From Candidatus Magasanikbacteria bacterium RIFCSPHIGHO2_02_FULL_50_9b (GTDB lineage Bacteria; Patescibacteriota; Patescibacteriia; Magasanikbacterales; 2-02-FULL-50-9b), in NCBI GenBank assembly GCA_001782975.1, contig MFQD01000004.1, positions 1 to 10,768 on the forward strand: a stretch of 10,768 nt of DNA. Reading direction: 5' to 3'. This document shows, piece after piece, positions 1 to 5,200 of the stretch. Position numbers and translations under genes: made by a program. The notes under the pieces were generated by a model. It had not been told where the DNA came from. It made no database searches and worked only from the letters and a program-made list of their open reading frames with translations. Every line of letters begins with the position of its first letter. Position 1 is the first letter of the stretch.

Positions 1-337
1 CAACACCAAGTCCGAGCGGCGCGATCATGTAGCATTTCTCACCATCTGGATAGTTGAGAAGCGCGAGACGTGCGCCGCGATTTGGATCGTATTCAATTGC
101 AGCAACTGTCGCAGGAACATCAAATTTATTTGCGACAAAATCAATGACGCGAATGTACCGGCGTGCGCCGCCGCCGCGATGACGCACGGTGATTTTCCCC
201 GTGTTGTTGCGGCCACCGGTTGACTTACGAAAAATAGTGAGCGACTTTTCCGGCTCAAATTTCGTTACATCTGAAAACGTATCAACGCTGCTTTGGCGGC
301 GTGCGTTTGTGGTTGGGTTGTAGCGTCGAATCGGCAT
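1..337 (-). CDS. rplB: 50S ribosomal protein L2 (uL2), N-terminal part, cut by window start
   Basis: L2 binds 23S rRNA near the peptidyl transferase centre and is needed for subunit joining. The first 112 residues are visible, starting MPIRRYNPTT. Family landmarks are the EPEKSL segment (residues 28-33), GGRNNTGKITVRHRGGG (41-57, the RNA-binding N-terminal domain) and AAIEYDPNR (79-87), all in the usual positions. The frame runs unbroken off the left edge, so the C-terminal half lies outside the window. The ATG at 337 is 5 nt after the rplW stop, which fits translational coupling in the S10 operon. The start aligns with the normal L2 start, with no extension. The gene is intact as far as seen. 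Confidence 0.97.
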   Translation of the reverse strand, partial: MPIRRYNPTTNARRQSSVDTFSDVTKFEPEKSLTIFRKSTGGRNNTGKITVRHRGGGARRYIRVIDFVANKFDVPATVAAIEYDPNRGARLALLNYPDGEKCYMIAPLGLGV

Positions 338-342
338 ATGAT

Positions 343-855
343 TTAAACACCCTTATGAATCGTGATTGACTGCCCCTTGGCAACAGTCACATACACTTTT
401 TTAAAATTTGATCGACGACCTTCGATCTTGCCCGTGCGAACAACTTTGCCGTCATAGCGACTCGTGCGAACTTTGAGCACACTAACTTTATACAATTTTT
501 CGATCGCCTGTTTGATCGATCCCTTGCTTGCATGTGGCGCTGCTTTGAACAGATAGGTGTTGTTTGCCGCGGCATGCGTTCCCTTTTCAGTGATCATCGG
601 CATCAGGGTGAATTGTGTCGCACCCACACCAATCTGCACACCCTCGACTTGCTGCACTTTTTTTTCTGGCTCTACTGCTTCGGGCGCGTGCTCGTGAGTT
701 ATGTGATCATGAGTGCTATGGTCGTGGCCCGCGTGGTCATGTTCGTCGGTATGTTGAATAACTGACGAAACTTTTTTCGCCTTTTTTTCTTTTTTCTCTG
801 CAGTTTCTGCGCTGTCGCCTGAAACCAATGATTTGACTTTCTTTAAAATACTCAT
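343..855 (-). CDS. rplW: 50S ribosomal protein L23 (uL23) with long histidine-rich N-terminal extension
   Basis: L23 lies at the polypeptide exit of the large subunit and is the docking site of trigger factor and SRP. The canonical core begins near residue 83: LMPMITEKGT (84-93) keeps the Glu that corresponds to the trigger-factor contact Glu18 of E. coli L23 (here E90), and GRRSNFKKVYVTVAKG (146-161) is the conserved C-terminal strand. The protein is 170 residues against about 95-100 for the family; the excess is all N-terminal. That extension has a Lys-rich stretch (21-28), then nine His in residues 35-56 arranged as H-D/E-H-x-x repeats, then an acidic linker (59-71). The extension is in frame with the core. 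The ATG at 855 is 1 nt after the rplD stop, so position supports this start over an internal one. Core identity is sure. A metal-binding role for the extension is inference. Confidence 0.94.
   Translation of the reverse strand: MSILKKVKSLVSGDSAETAEKKEKKAKKVSSVIQHTDEHDHAGHDHSTHDHITHEHAPEAVEPEKKVQQVEGVQIGVGATQFTLMPMITEKGTHAAANNTYLFKAAPHASKGSIKQAIEKLYKVSVLKVRTSRYDGKVVRTGKIEGRRSNFKKVYVTVAKGQSITIHKGV
682..741 (-). repeat. Four tandem 15-bp units encoding H-(D/E)-H-x-x in L23
   Basis: Residues 39-58 of L23 read HDHAG, HDHST, HDHIT, HEHAP: four consecutive pentapeptides with His at positions 1 and 3 and an acidic residue at position 2. At DNA level the units differ at synonymous sites (CAT and CAC for His, GAC and GAT for Asp, GAG for Glu), so the protein pattern is better kept than the DNA pattern. 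This suggests an old duplication held by selection on the protein and not a recent slippage product. Confidence 0.9.
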
Positions 856-856
856 A

Positions 857-1492
857 TTACTTCACGAACAACTGTTCGAGCGACTTGATTGCATCCTCAC
901 TCATCACCAGATACTGATGTTCAAGCAACTCGGTGATATTAATCTCATTTGCCGGCAACACGTCGACGCGTGTGATGTTGCGACCTGCGCGATACAGTGC
1001 GGTGTCCGCTGAACCGCCGGTCACCACCAACACGCTCCGACCCTTGATACCAATCGCTGTCAAAAACGCTACAAACCCTTTTGTCTTGCCGTCAGTGTTC
1101 TGATCTGCCATGACAAAAATATGATCGTTTTCCGCGCGATTTGCAACAACCATACGAAGCGCTTTGCGCGCCGCCTGCTTGTTGATTTTTCGGGTGTAAT
1201 TTTTTTCAGTTCGTGGACCAAACGTAATACCACCGCCGACCCAAATTGGTGAGCGAGTTGAACCATGGCGCGCGCGGCCCGTTCCTTTTTGCTTCCACGG
1301 TTTCTTACCACCACCACGAACTTCGCCGCGCGTTTTGGTGTGCGAGCCACCCTGACGCATGCTCGCGCTCGCGAGTGTGTACACTTCGTGAACCAAGCCG
1401 GGTTGCATTTTTTCTGTAAATAAAACACTGTCGGTTTTCATGTCACCGATTTTTTTTCCTTGCGCATTGTATGTTCCAAGTGTGACCGACAT
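857..1492 (-). CDS. rplD: 50S ribosomal protein L4 (uL4)
   Basis: L4 binds 23S rRNA and sends a long loop into the exit tunnel; in E. coli it also represses its own S10 operon through the mRNA leader. The 211 residues match the normal family length. The tunnel loop is clear: RQGGSHTKTRGEVRGGG (46-62), KPWKQKGTGRARHGS (64-78), then SPIWVGGGITFGPR (81-94). The C-terminal globular half ends with a short helix (DAIKSLEQLFVK). The ATG at 1492 follows the rplC stop by 2 nt and the gene ends 1 nt before rplW, so it is internal to a tightly coupled operon. Whether it regulates this operon is unknown; the stem-loops before rplC and rpsJ are the obvious candidate targets. Confidence 0.97.
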   Translation of the reverse strand: MSVTLGTYNAQGKKIGDMKTDSVLFTEKMQPGLVHEVYTLASASMRQGGSHTKTRGEVRGGGKKPWKQKGTGRARHGSTRSPIWVGGGITFGPRTEKNYTRKINKQAARKALRMVVANRAENDHIFVMADQNTDGKTKGFVAFLTAIGIKGRSVLVVTGGSADTALYRAGRNITRVDVLPANEINITELLEHQYLVMSEDAIKSLEQLFVK

Positions 1493-1494
1493 AG

Positions 1495-2202
1495 TTATGC
1501 TGTTACTTCTTCGACTTGTTCTTCAATCTTTTCAACCGGTTCTGGCTCTGAGCTTGACGCTGGCGTTTCCTCGACAACTGGTACTGATTTAACGACCAAT
1601 TCCCCTGCTGCCGTGGTCAACACAATCAATGAATTTCGTGCGCCCGGAACGGCACCTTTCACCAAAATTTCATTTTTATCTGCATCAACTGCAACAATTT
1701 CAAGATTTTTAACGGTGACGCGTTCATCACCCATGTGGCCTGCCATGCGCATCCCTTTAAACACACGCTGCACACCACCCGCACCGATTGAACCCGGTGC
1801 GCGCAAATCATGTTTGTGACCGTGCGTTTTAGGCGCACCACGAAAATGATGACGTTTGACCACACCGGCAAATCCGCGACCCTTTGACGTGCCGATTGCA
1901 TCAACCATGTCGCCAGGCGCGAACGTATCTGCTGCAATCACATCGCCACGATTGACTGCCTGTGTTGTCTGAAACTCTTTCAAAACCCGGAAAAGCGGTA
2001 AGCCCTTCAGGTGACCCGTCTCTGCTTTATTCAGAGAACGAGTGTTTTCAAAGCCAACTTGCACGGCAACCTGTGCGTCGCCCTGCTTCTTAATGTGAGT
2101 AACGGTAATCGGACCTGCATGAATGCGGGTAACCGGAACAACCTGTCCGTCTGCACGGAACACCTGTGTCATGTCTAATTTTCGTCCAAGAATGAATTTC
2201 AT
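1495..2202 (-). CDS. rplC: 50S ribosomal protein L3 (uL3) with acidic C-terminal tail
   Basis: L3 is an early-assembly protein of the large subunit whose extended loop reaches the peptidyl transferase centre. I chose the ATG at 2202 because MKFILGRKLDMTQVF is the normal family N-terminus. An in-frame TTG at 2286 would add 28 unrelated residues and lies inside a stem-loop, so I reject it. Landmarks are GTSKGRGFAGVVKRHHF (104-120), KTHGHKHDLRAPGSIG (125-140) and RVFKGMRMAGHMGDERVTV (146-164). The region after GSIG reads AGGVQ, so the Gln methylated by PrmB in E. coli does not line up simply. The protein is 235 residues; family members are usually about 205-215, and residues 209-235 form a Glu-rich tail. 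Stop and rplD start are 2 nt apart. No strong Shine-Dalgarno sits at the usual distance. Confidence 0.97.
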   Translation of the reverse strand: MKFILGRKLDMTQVFRADGQVVPVTRIHAGPITVTHIKKQGDAQVAVQVGFENTRSLNKAETGHLKGLPLFRVLKEFQTTQAVNRGDVIAADTFAPGDMVDAIGTSKGRGFAGVVKRHHFRGAPKTHGHKHDLRAPGSIGAGGVQRVFKGMRMAGHMGDERVTVKNLEIVAVDADKNEILVKGAVPGARNSLIVLTTAAGELVVKSVPVVEETPASSSEPEPVEKIEEQVEEVTA

Positions 2203-2227
2203 ACCGGGTTCGTTATCCGTGGTTAGT

Positions 2228-2262
2228 AAGCTCTTGGCAATTAAGGCGTGCCAGCGGAGCTT
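2228..2262 (-). promoter_or_regulatory. Second stem-loop in the rplC leader
   Basis: On the minus strand AAGCTC (2262-2257) pairs with GAGCTT (2233-2228). Inside it TGGCA (2253-2249) pairs with TGCCA (2239-2235), leaving a 9-nt loop and a small internal loop. It sits between the terminator-like hairpin and the rplC start, 25 nt before the ATG. There is no U-tract after it, so it is not a terminator. It could be a regulatory or protein-binding structure, or a stable leader element. The pairing is seen; the function is inferred. Confidence 0.5.
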
Positions 2263-2269
2263 CGGTAAC

Positions 2270-2334
2270 AAAAAACCAGAAGTCAACTGCGGCCGTATCT
2301 CGGAAAAACCGAGACGTACCGTGGCTAGCTTCTG
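2270..2334 (-). terminator. Terminator-like or attenuator stem-loop between rpsJ and rplC
   Basis: On the minus strand CAGAAG (2334-2329) pairs with CTTCTG (2282-2277). The inside is further paired: GCC with GGC (2325-2323 with 2294-2292), GTA with TAC (2319-2317 with 2297-2295), and an apical 6-bp stem TCTCGG/CCGAGA (2314-2309 with 2303-2298) closing a five-U loop. Immediately after the base of the stem the strand reads GTTTTTTG, a U-tract. That is the layout of an intrinsic terminator. Since essential rplC-rplB follow with no obvious new promoter, a conditional attenuator or partial terminator is more likely than a full stop. The long interrupted stem also fits a protein-bound leader structure. 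Confidence 0.55.
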
Positions 2335-2369
2335 ATTTCCCCCTCCAAGAAATCTCGCTACTTCGGGTC

Positions 2370-2720
2370 TTACATTTTAATTTCTACATCCACACCTGCA
2401 GGCAGTGCAAGGGACATGAGCAAGTCAACGGTTTTACTCGTTGGCTCCACAATGTCAATCAAACGACAGTGCGTGCGCATCTCAAACTGCTCGCGTGCAT
2501 CCTTGTGGACGAACGTTGAACGATTCACGGTGAATTTCTTGATCATGGTCGGCAATGGTACCGGACCACGAACTTTTGCACCTGAACGCTCGACAGTTTC
2601 AATGATCGTACGGGTCGCTGCATCAATGATCTTGTGATCATATGCACGAACCTTGAGACGAATGCGCTGTCCGTTTGCCTCTTCTGTCTTCTTCTTTTCT
2701 TCGGTCTGGACTGTAGTCAT
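2370..2720 (-). CDS. rpsJ: 30S ribosomal protein S10 (uS10, NusE)
   Basis: S10 is a head protein of the small subunit and, as NusE, a partner of NusB and NusG in transcription antitermination and coupling. The core is unmistakable: QRIRLKVRAYDHKIID (18-33), SGAKVRGPVPLPT (46-58), KDAREQFEMRTHCRLIDIVEPTSKTVDLLM (73-102) and the C-terminal ALPAGVDVEIKM. Length is 116 residues against about 102-105, the difference being a Lys/Glu-rich N-terminal extension of about 17 residues. The ATG at 2720 has GAGAGG directly before it (too close to be ideal) and GGAG 12 nt upstream, which is buried in a small hairpin. Downstream, 167 nt separate it from rplC, unusually long for this cluster. Confidence 0.98.
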   Translation of the reverse strand: MTTVQTEEKKKTEEANGQRIRLKVRAYDHKIIDAATRTIIETVERSGAKVRGPVPLPTMIKKFTVNRSTFVHKDAREQFEMRTHCRLIDIVEPTSKTVDLLMSLALPAGVDVEIKM

Positions 2721-2732
2721 ACCTCTCTATAG

Positions 2733-2749
2733 CTCCACATGATGCGGAG
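2733..2749 (-). promoter_or_regulatory. Small hairpin containing the possible rpsJ ribosome binding site
   Basis: On the minus strand CTCCGCA pairs with TGTGGAG across a 3-nt loop (7 bp with one G-U pair). The 3' arm holds GGAG, 12 nt before the rpsJ ATG. If that GGAG is the ribosome binding site, the hairpin would hide it and translation of rpsJ would depend on opening it, for example by the ribosome or by a bound protein. The closer GAGAGG at -2 is an alternative site outside the hairpin but sits too near the start codon. Confidence 0.45.
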
Positions 2750-2754
2750 TACAA

Positions 2755-2785
2755 CGAGCCACAGCCGATTGGCAGCTGTGGCTCG
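2755..2785 (-). other. Strong 11-bp stem-loop after tuf
   Basis: On the minus strand CGAGCCACAGC (2785-2775) pairs perfectly with GCTGTGGCTCG (2765-2755) around a 9-nt loop, beginning 14 nt after the tuf stop codon. It is GC-rich like a terminator stem but is followed only by TTGTA, not a U-run, so efficient intrinsic termination is doubtful. It may act as an RNA processing or stabilising element that lets tuf be expressed above the ribosomal genes, or as a weak terminator with readthrough. Confidence 0.6.
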
Positions 2786-2799
2786 CTAACTCTAAACCA

Positions 2800-3987
2800 T
2801 TATTTGACAATCTTTGTTACCACACCTGCGCCGACTGTGCGTCCGCCTTCGCGGATTGCGAAGCGCATCTGCTCTTCCATAGCAACAGGAGTAATGAGCT
2901 TGATCGTAATATCAATTCGGTCTCCCGGCATCACCATTTCAGTTCCTGCAGGAAGCGTTACTTCACCAGTCACGTCCGTAGTACGGATATAGAACTGTGG
3001 TTTGTAACCATTGAAAAACGGCTTGTGACGACCACCTTCTTCTTTGGTCAAGCAGTACATTGACGCGCTGAATTCAGTGTGCGGGGTGATTGAGCCGGTT
3101 TTTGCCAAAACCATGCCGCGCTCAACTTCCTCTTTCTTGATGCCACGCAAGAGCAAACCTGCGTTGTCACCTGCCATACCTGAATCAAGTTGTTTATTAA
3201 ACATTTCGATTCCAGTCACGACAGTTTTGCGTGTTTCACCAAGACCGACAATCTCAACTTCATCATTGATGTTGATCGTGCCACGCTCGATGCGACCAGT
3301 AACCACCGTGCCTCGGCCTTCAATTGAGAAGACGTCTTCAATTGGCATGAGGAATGGCTTGTCAGTCGCGCGCTCTGGGGTTGGGATATATGAGTCAAGT
3401 GCGGCGAGCAAGTCCAAAACTGGCTTTGCCGCTGCTTCATCCTTAGGATTTTCAAGCGCTTTCAATGCACTGCCACGGATAATTGGCGTTGCAGCACCCG
3501 GAAATTCGTATTTATTGAGCAAATCGCGCACTTCTTCTTCAACCAAGTCAATAAGTTCAGCATCTGAAACCATGTCAACTTTGTTGAGGAAAACGACGAT
3601 ATATGGAACACCAACCTGACGCGCGAGCAAAATGTGTTCGCGAGTCTGTGGCATTGGGCCGTCAGTTGCTGAAACCACGAGCACGGCGCCGTCCATCTGT
3701 GCGGCACCAGTGATCATGTTCTTCACATAGTCAGCGTGGCCAGGGCAGTCAACGTGCGCGTAGTGACGAGCAGCTGATTCATATTCAACGTGAGCCGTTG
3801 AAATAGTAATACCGCGTGCCTTTTCTTCAGGCGCGCCGTCGATTTCATCAACCTTCTTGTTGGTTGCTTGAAAACCGTGTGCGCTTGCCACTGCCAAAAT
3901 TGCAGCGGTGAGCGTTGTCTTTCCATGGTCAACGTGGCCAATTGTGCCGACGTTAACGTGTGGTTTTGTGCGTTCGAATTTTGCCAT
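2800..3987 (-). CDS. tuf: Translation elongation factor Tu
   Basis: EF-Tu carries aminoacyl-tRNA to the ribosomal A site as a ternary complex with GTP. The 395 residues are full length for bacteria. GTPase motifs are all present: G1 GHVDHGKT (18-25), G2 RGITIST (58-64), G3 DCPGH (80-84) with the catalytic His84, G4 NKVD (135-138) and G5 GSAL (172-175). Domain 2 follows from about residue 210 (IEDVFSIEGRGTVVTGRIERG) and domain 3 ends with GGRTVGAGVVTKIVK. The ATG at 3987 gives the standard MAKFERTKPHVNVGTIGHVDHG start. It is preceded by two candidate promoters and followed by a strong stem-loop and rpsJ. No fusA or rpsG/rpsL sits beside it in this window; the upstream neighbour is a sugar-modification gene instead. 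Confidence 0.99.
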   Translation of the reverse strand: MAKFERTKPHVNVGTIGHVDHGKTTLTAAILAVASAHGFQATNKKVDEIDGAPEEKARGITISTAHVEYESAARHYAHVDCPGHADYVKNMITGAAQMDGAVLVVSATDGPMPQTREHILLARQVGVPYIVVFLNKVDMVSDAELIDLVEEEVRDLLNKYEFPGAATPIIRGSALKALENPKDEAAAKPVLDLLAALDSYIPTPERATDKPFLMPIEDVFSIEGRGTVVTGRIERGTININDEVEIVGLGETRKTVVTGIEMFNKQLDSGMAGDNAGLLLRGIKKEEVERGMVLAKTGSITPHTEFSASMYCLTKEEGGRHKPFFNGYKPQFYIRTTDVTGEVTLPAGTEMVMPGDRIDITIKLITPVAMEEQMRFAIREGGRTVGAGVVTKIVK

Positions 3988-4023
3988 ACGTCTTATTAGT
4001 GGCTTAAGTTAGGGAAAAATTAT

Positions 4024-4029
4024 CCTCCC
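4024..4029 (-). other. Shine-Dalgarno-like GGGAGG far from any start codon
   Basis: The tuf leader contains GGGAGG on the minus strand, but 36 nt separate it from the tuf ATG at 3987 and no ATG, GTG or TTG lies at a normal distance after it. It may be a ribosome standby site or chance. Nothing near the ATG itself looks like a strong ribosome binding site. Confidence 0.35.
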
Positions 4030-4042
4030 AAAAGTGAGCAGT

Positions 4043-4071
4043 ACTATAGCAGAACTTAGAAAAACGTGCAA
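4043..4071 (-). promoter_or_regulatory. Main tuf promoter (proximal), extended -10
   Basis: On the minus strand TTGCAC (4071-4066) and TATAGT (4048-4043) are spaced by exactly 17 nt, with TGC directly before the -10, making an extended -10 (TGCTATAGT). Expected transcription start is near 4036, giving a leader of about 50 nt before the tuf ATG. The match to the sigma70-type consensus is strong and the position is what a highly expressed tuf gene needs. Confidence 0.75.
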
Positions 4072-4149
4072 GTGGGGATAAATCGCCTAACTTTCCGCGT
4101 TTTTCCAAGGCTCTGCTGCAAAGGTACGCCCGTTTCGAGGAGCGTGCGT

Positions 4150-4178
4150 AGTGTATCGTGAATCTAGAGTGGCGTCAA
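4150..4178 (-). promoter_or_regulatory. Possible distal tuf promoter
   Basis: On the minus strand TTGACG (4178-4173; 5 of 6 matches to TTGACA) and TACACT (4155-4150; 4 of 6 to TATAAT) are spaced by 17 nt. It lies 45 nt after the methyltransferase stop codon. If used, the tuf leader would be about 155 nt. Together with the proximal site this gives a tandem promoter layout. Confidence 0.5.
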
Positions 4179-4222
4179 GAGCTCTGATCAATTTGCCAGC
4201 TCATCTGCAAATATGGACGAAT

Positions 4223-5143
4223 TTATTTCTTAAAAACAAATGTATTTGCCGTTCCTAAATTTCCGAGCTGAACAGAAGTTGGTTGAATAAAACCATTGCT
4301 TGTTATTTCATGTGGTCTATATCCATAGGACAGAATTATCTCGAGCGCCTTTTTGGTGCGCTCGATTGCAGCAGGTGCATCATACAACTCCATCGTAATT
4401 ATGGGCGAGAAGTCGGTGAGAAGTTTTTTTGCTCCAGCCATGACTAAACTTTCTGCATTCTCAACATCTATCTTGATACACGTTGGAATGTATTTTTCGA
4501 GCCACCCCAAACGATTCAAATATTCATCTAATGAAGTGGCGTCCACCTTGATGGGACGGCATTTTTTTTGATTTACCTCTGTGAGTATATCGGGGAATAG
4601 TGTGCTCATTCCACTTTTATGACAGTCAAAAATATCAAATAAGGTAATGCGAGTTGACGTGTCCGTAATGGCAAATTTTTGTATCGTACTTTTTTCTGTT
4701 GCGGACAAATTAAAATAAATATACTTCAACGTACTTGGGTTCGGTTCGAAACAATGTACGTCCGCCCCCAACGCGTGCGCAAGTGATGAATAGTAACCAA
4801 AATTTGCACCGATATCGTAAAAAACAGTTTTTGAATCAACATTCCGAATAATGAACCGCGTAAGCGGACTTTCGCTTAAACCGAGAGAACCAGCGTAATA
4901 CATCAAAATAACATTTTCATCAGATATGGGCAGAAGCAAGGTGTCCCCCCAAAACATTTTTATTAAAAAATTATCGTTTGTAATCAAGCCAGCCTTATAC
5001 GCATTTTGCTGTATATATTTTATTGGCTGACAAAAAAATTTTTGCATCCGGCTCACAAAAAGAGAGTGCTTTTCTTCGTTGGTAAAAACTCTAATAATTT
5101 TTTCGGACTCGTTGAGCGCCTCTAAGTACCGCTGCTTTTCCAT
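4223..5143 (-). CDS. FkbM-family SAM-dependent methyltransferase
   Basis: FkbM-type enzymes transfer a methyl group from S-adenosylmethionine to a hydroxyl, often on a sugar of a surface glycan. SAM-binding motif I is FYDIGANFGYYSS (108-120), followed by the acidic ribose-binding strand end CFEPNP (131-136). The family signature region is SLDEYLNRLGW (204-214) and CIKIDVENAES (222-232); relatives usually have KIDVEGAE, so the Gly is Asn here (residue 229). There are 306 residues; the first 75 or so are a helical, Lys/Glu-rich region outside the SAM fold. No signal peptide or membrane span. The gene starts 57 nt after the preceding GT-C-like gene and may have its own promoter. Its first two thirds are markedly richer in AT than the neighbours. 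The exact substrate cannot be told. Confidence 0.9.
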   Translation of the reverse strand: MEKQRYLEALNESEKIIRVFTNEEKHSLFVSRMQKFFCQPIKYIQQNAYKAGLITNDNFLIKMFWGDTLLLPISDENVILMYYAGSLGLSESPLTRFIIRNVDSKTVFYDIGANFGYYSSLAHALGADVHCFEPNPSTLKYIYFNLSATEKSTIQKFAITDTSTRITLFDIFDCHKSGMSTLFPDILTEVNQKKCRPIKVDATSLDEYLNRLGWLEKYIPTCIKIDVENAESLVMAGAKKLLTDFSPIITMELYDAPAAIERTKKALEIILSYGYRPHEITSNGFIQPTSVQLGNLGTANTFVFKK

Positions 5144-5166
5144 ACGATCATTTTTGAATTACGCGC

Positions 5167-5195
5167 AGTTTATCACTCATCGGAGGGGATAACAA
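5167..5195 (-). promoter_or_regulatory. Possible promoter of the FkbM methyltransferase gene
   Basis: On the minus strand TTGTTA (5195-5190) and TAAACT (5172-5167) are spaced by 17 nt, with TGA before the -10 (TGATAAACT, an extended -10 pattern). Each hexamer matches the consensus at 4 of 6 positions. The predicted start near 5160 would give a leader of about 17 nt, like the one suggested for the GT2 gene. Confidence 0.4.
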
Positions 5196-5200
5196 GTCTA

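Noticed and set aside
2203..2286. Upstream extension of L3 by 28 residues from a TTG codon
   Set aside because: The added residues do not match any L3, the TTG lies within the terminator-like stem, and the ATG at 2202 gives the standard L3 N-terminus.
3044..3619. A 191-codon open frame on the plus strand
   Set aside because: It is fully antisense to tuf, rich in Ser/Thr/Pro as expected from the reverse of a biased coding frame, and has no recognisable domain.
4012..4029. Hairpin GGGA/TCCC in the tuf leader
   Set aside because: A 4-bp stem with a 10-nt AT-rich loop is too weak to call as a structure.
4179..4203. Possible terminator after the FkbM gene (GAGCT paired with AGCTC)
   Set aside because: The stem is only 5 bp with a 14-nt loop and no U-tract follows, so it does not support a terminator call.
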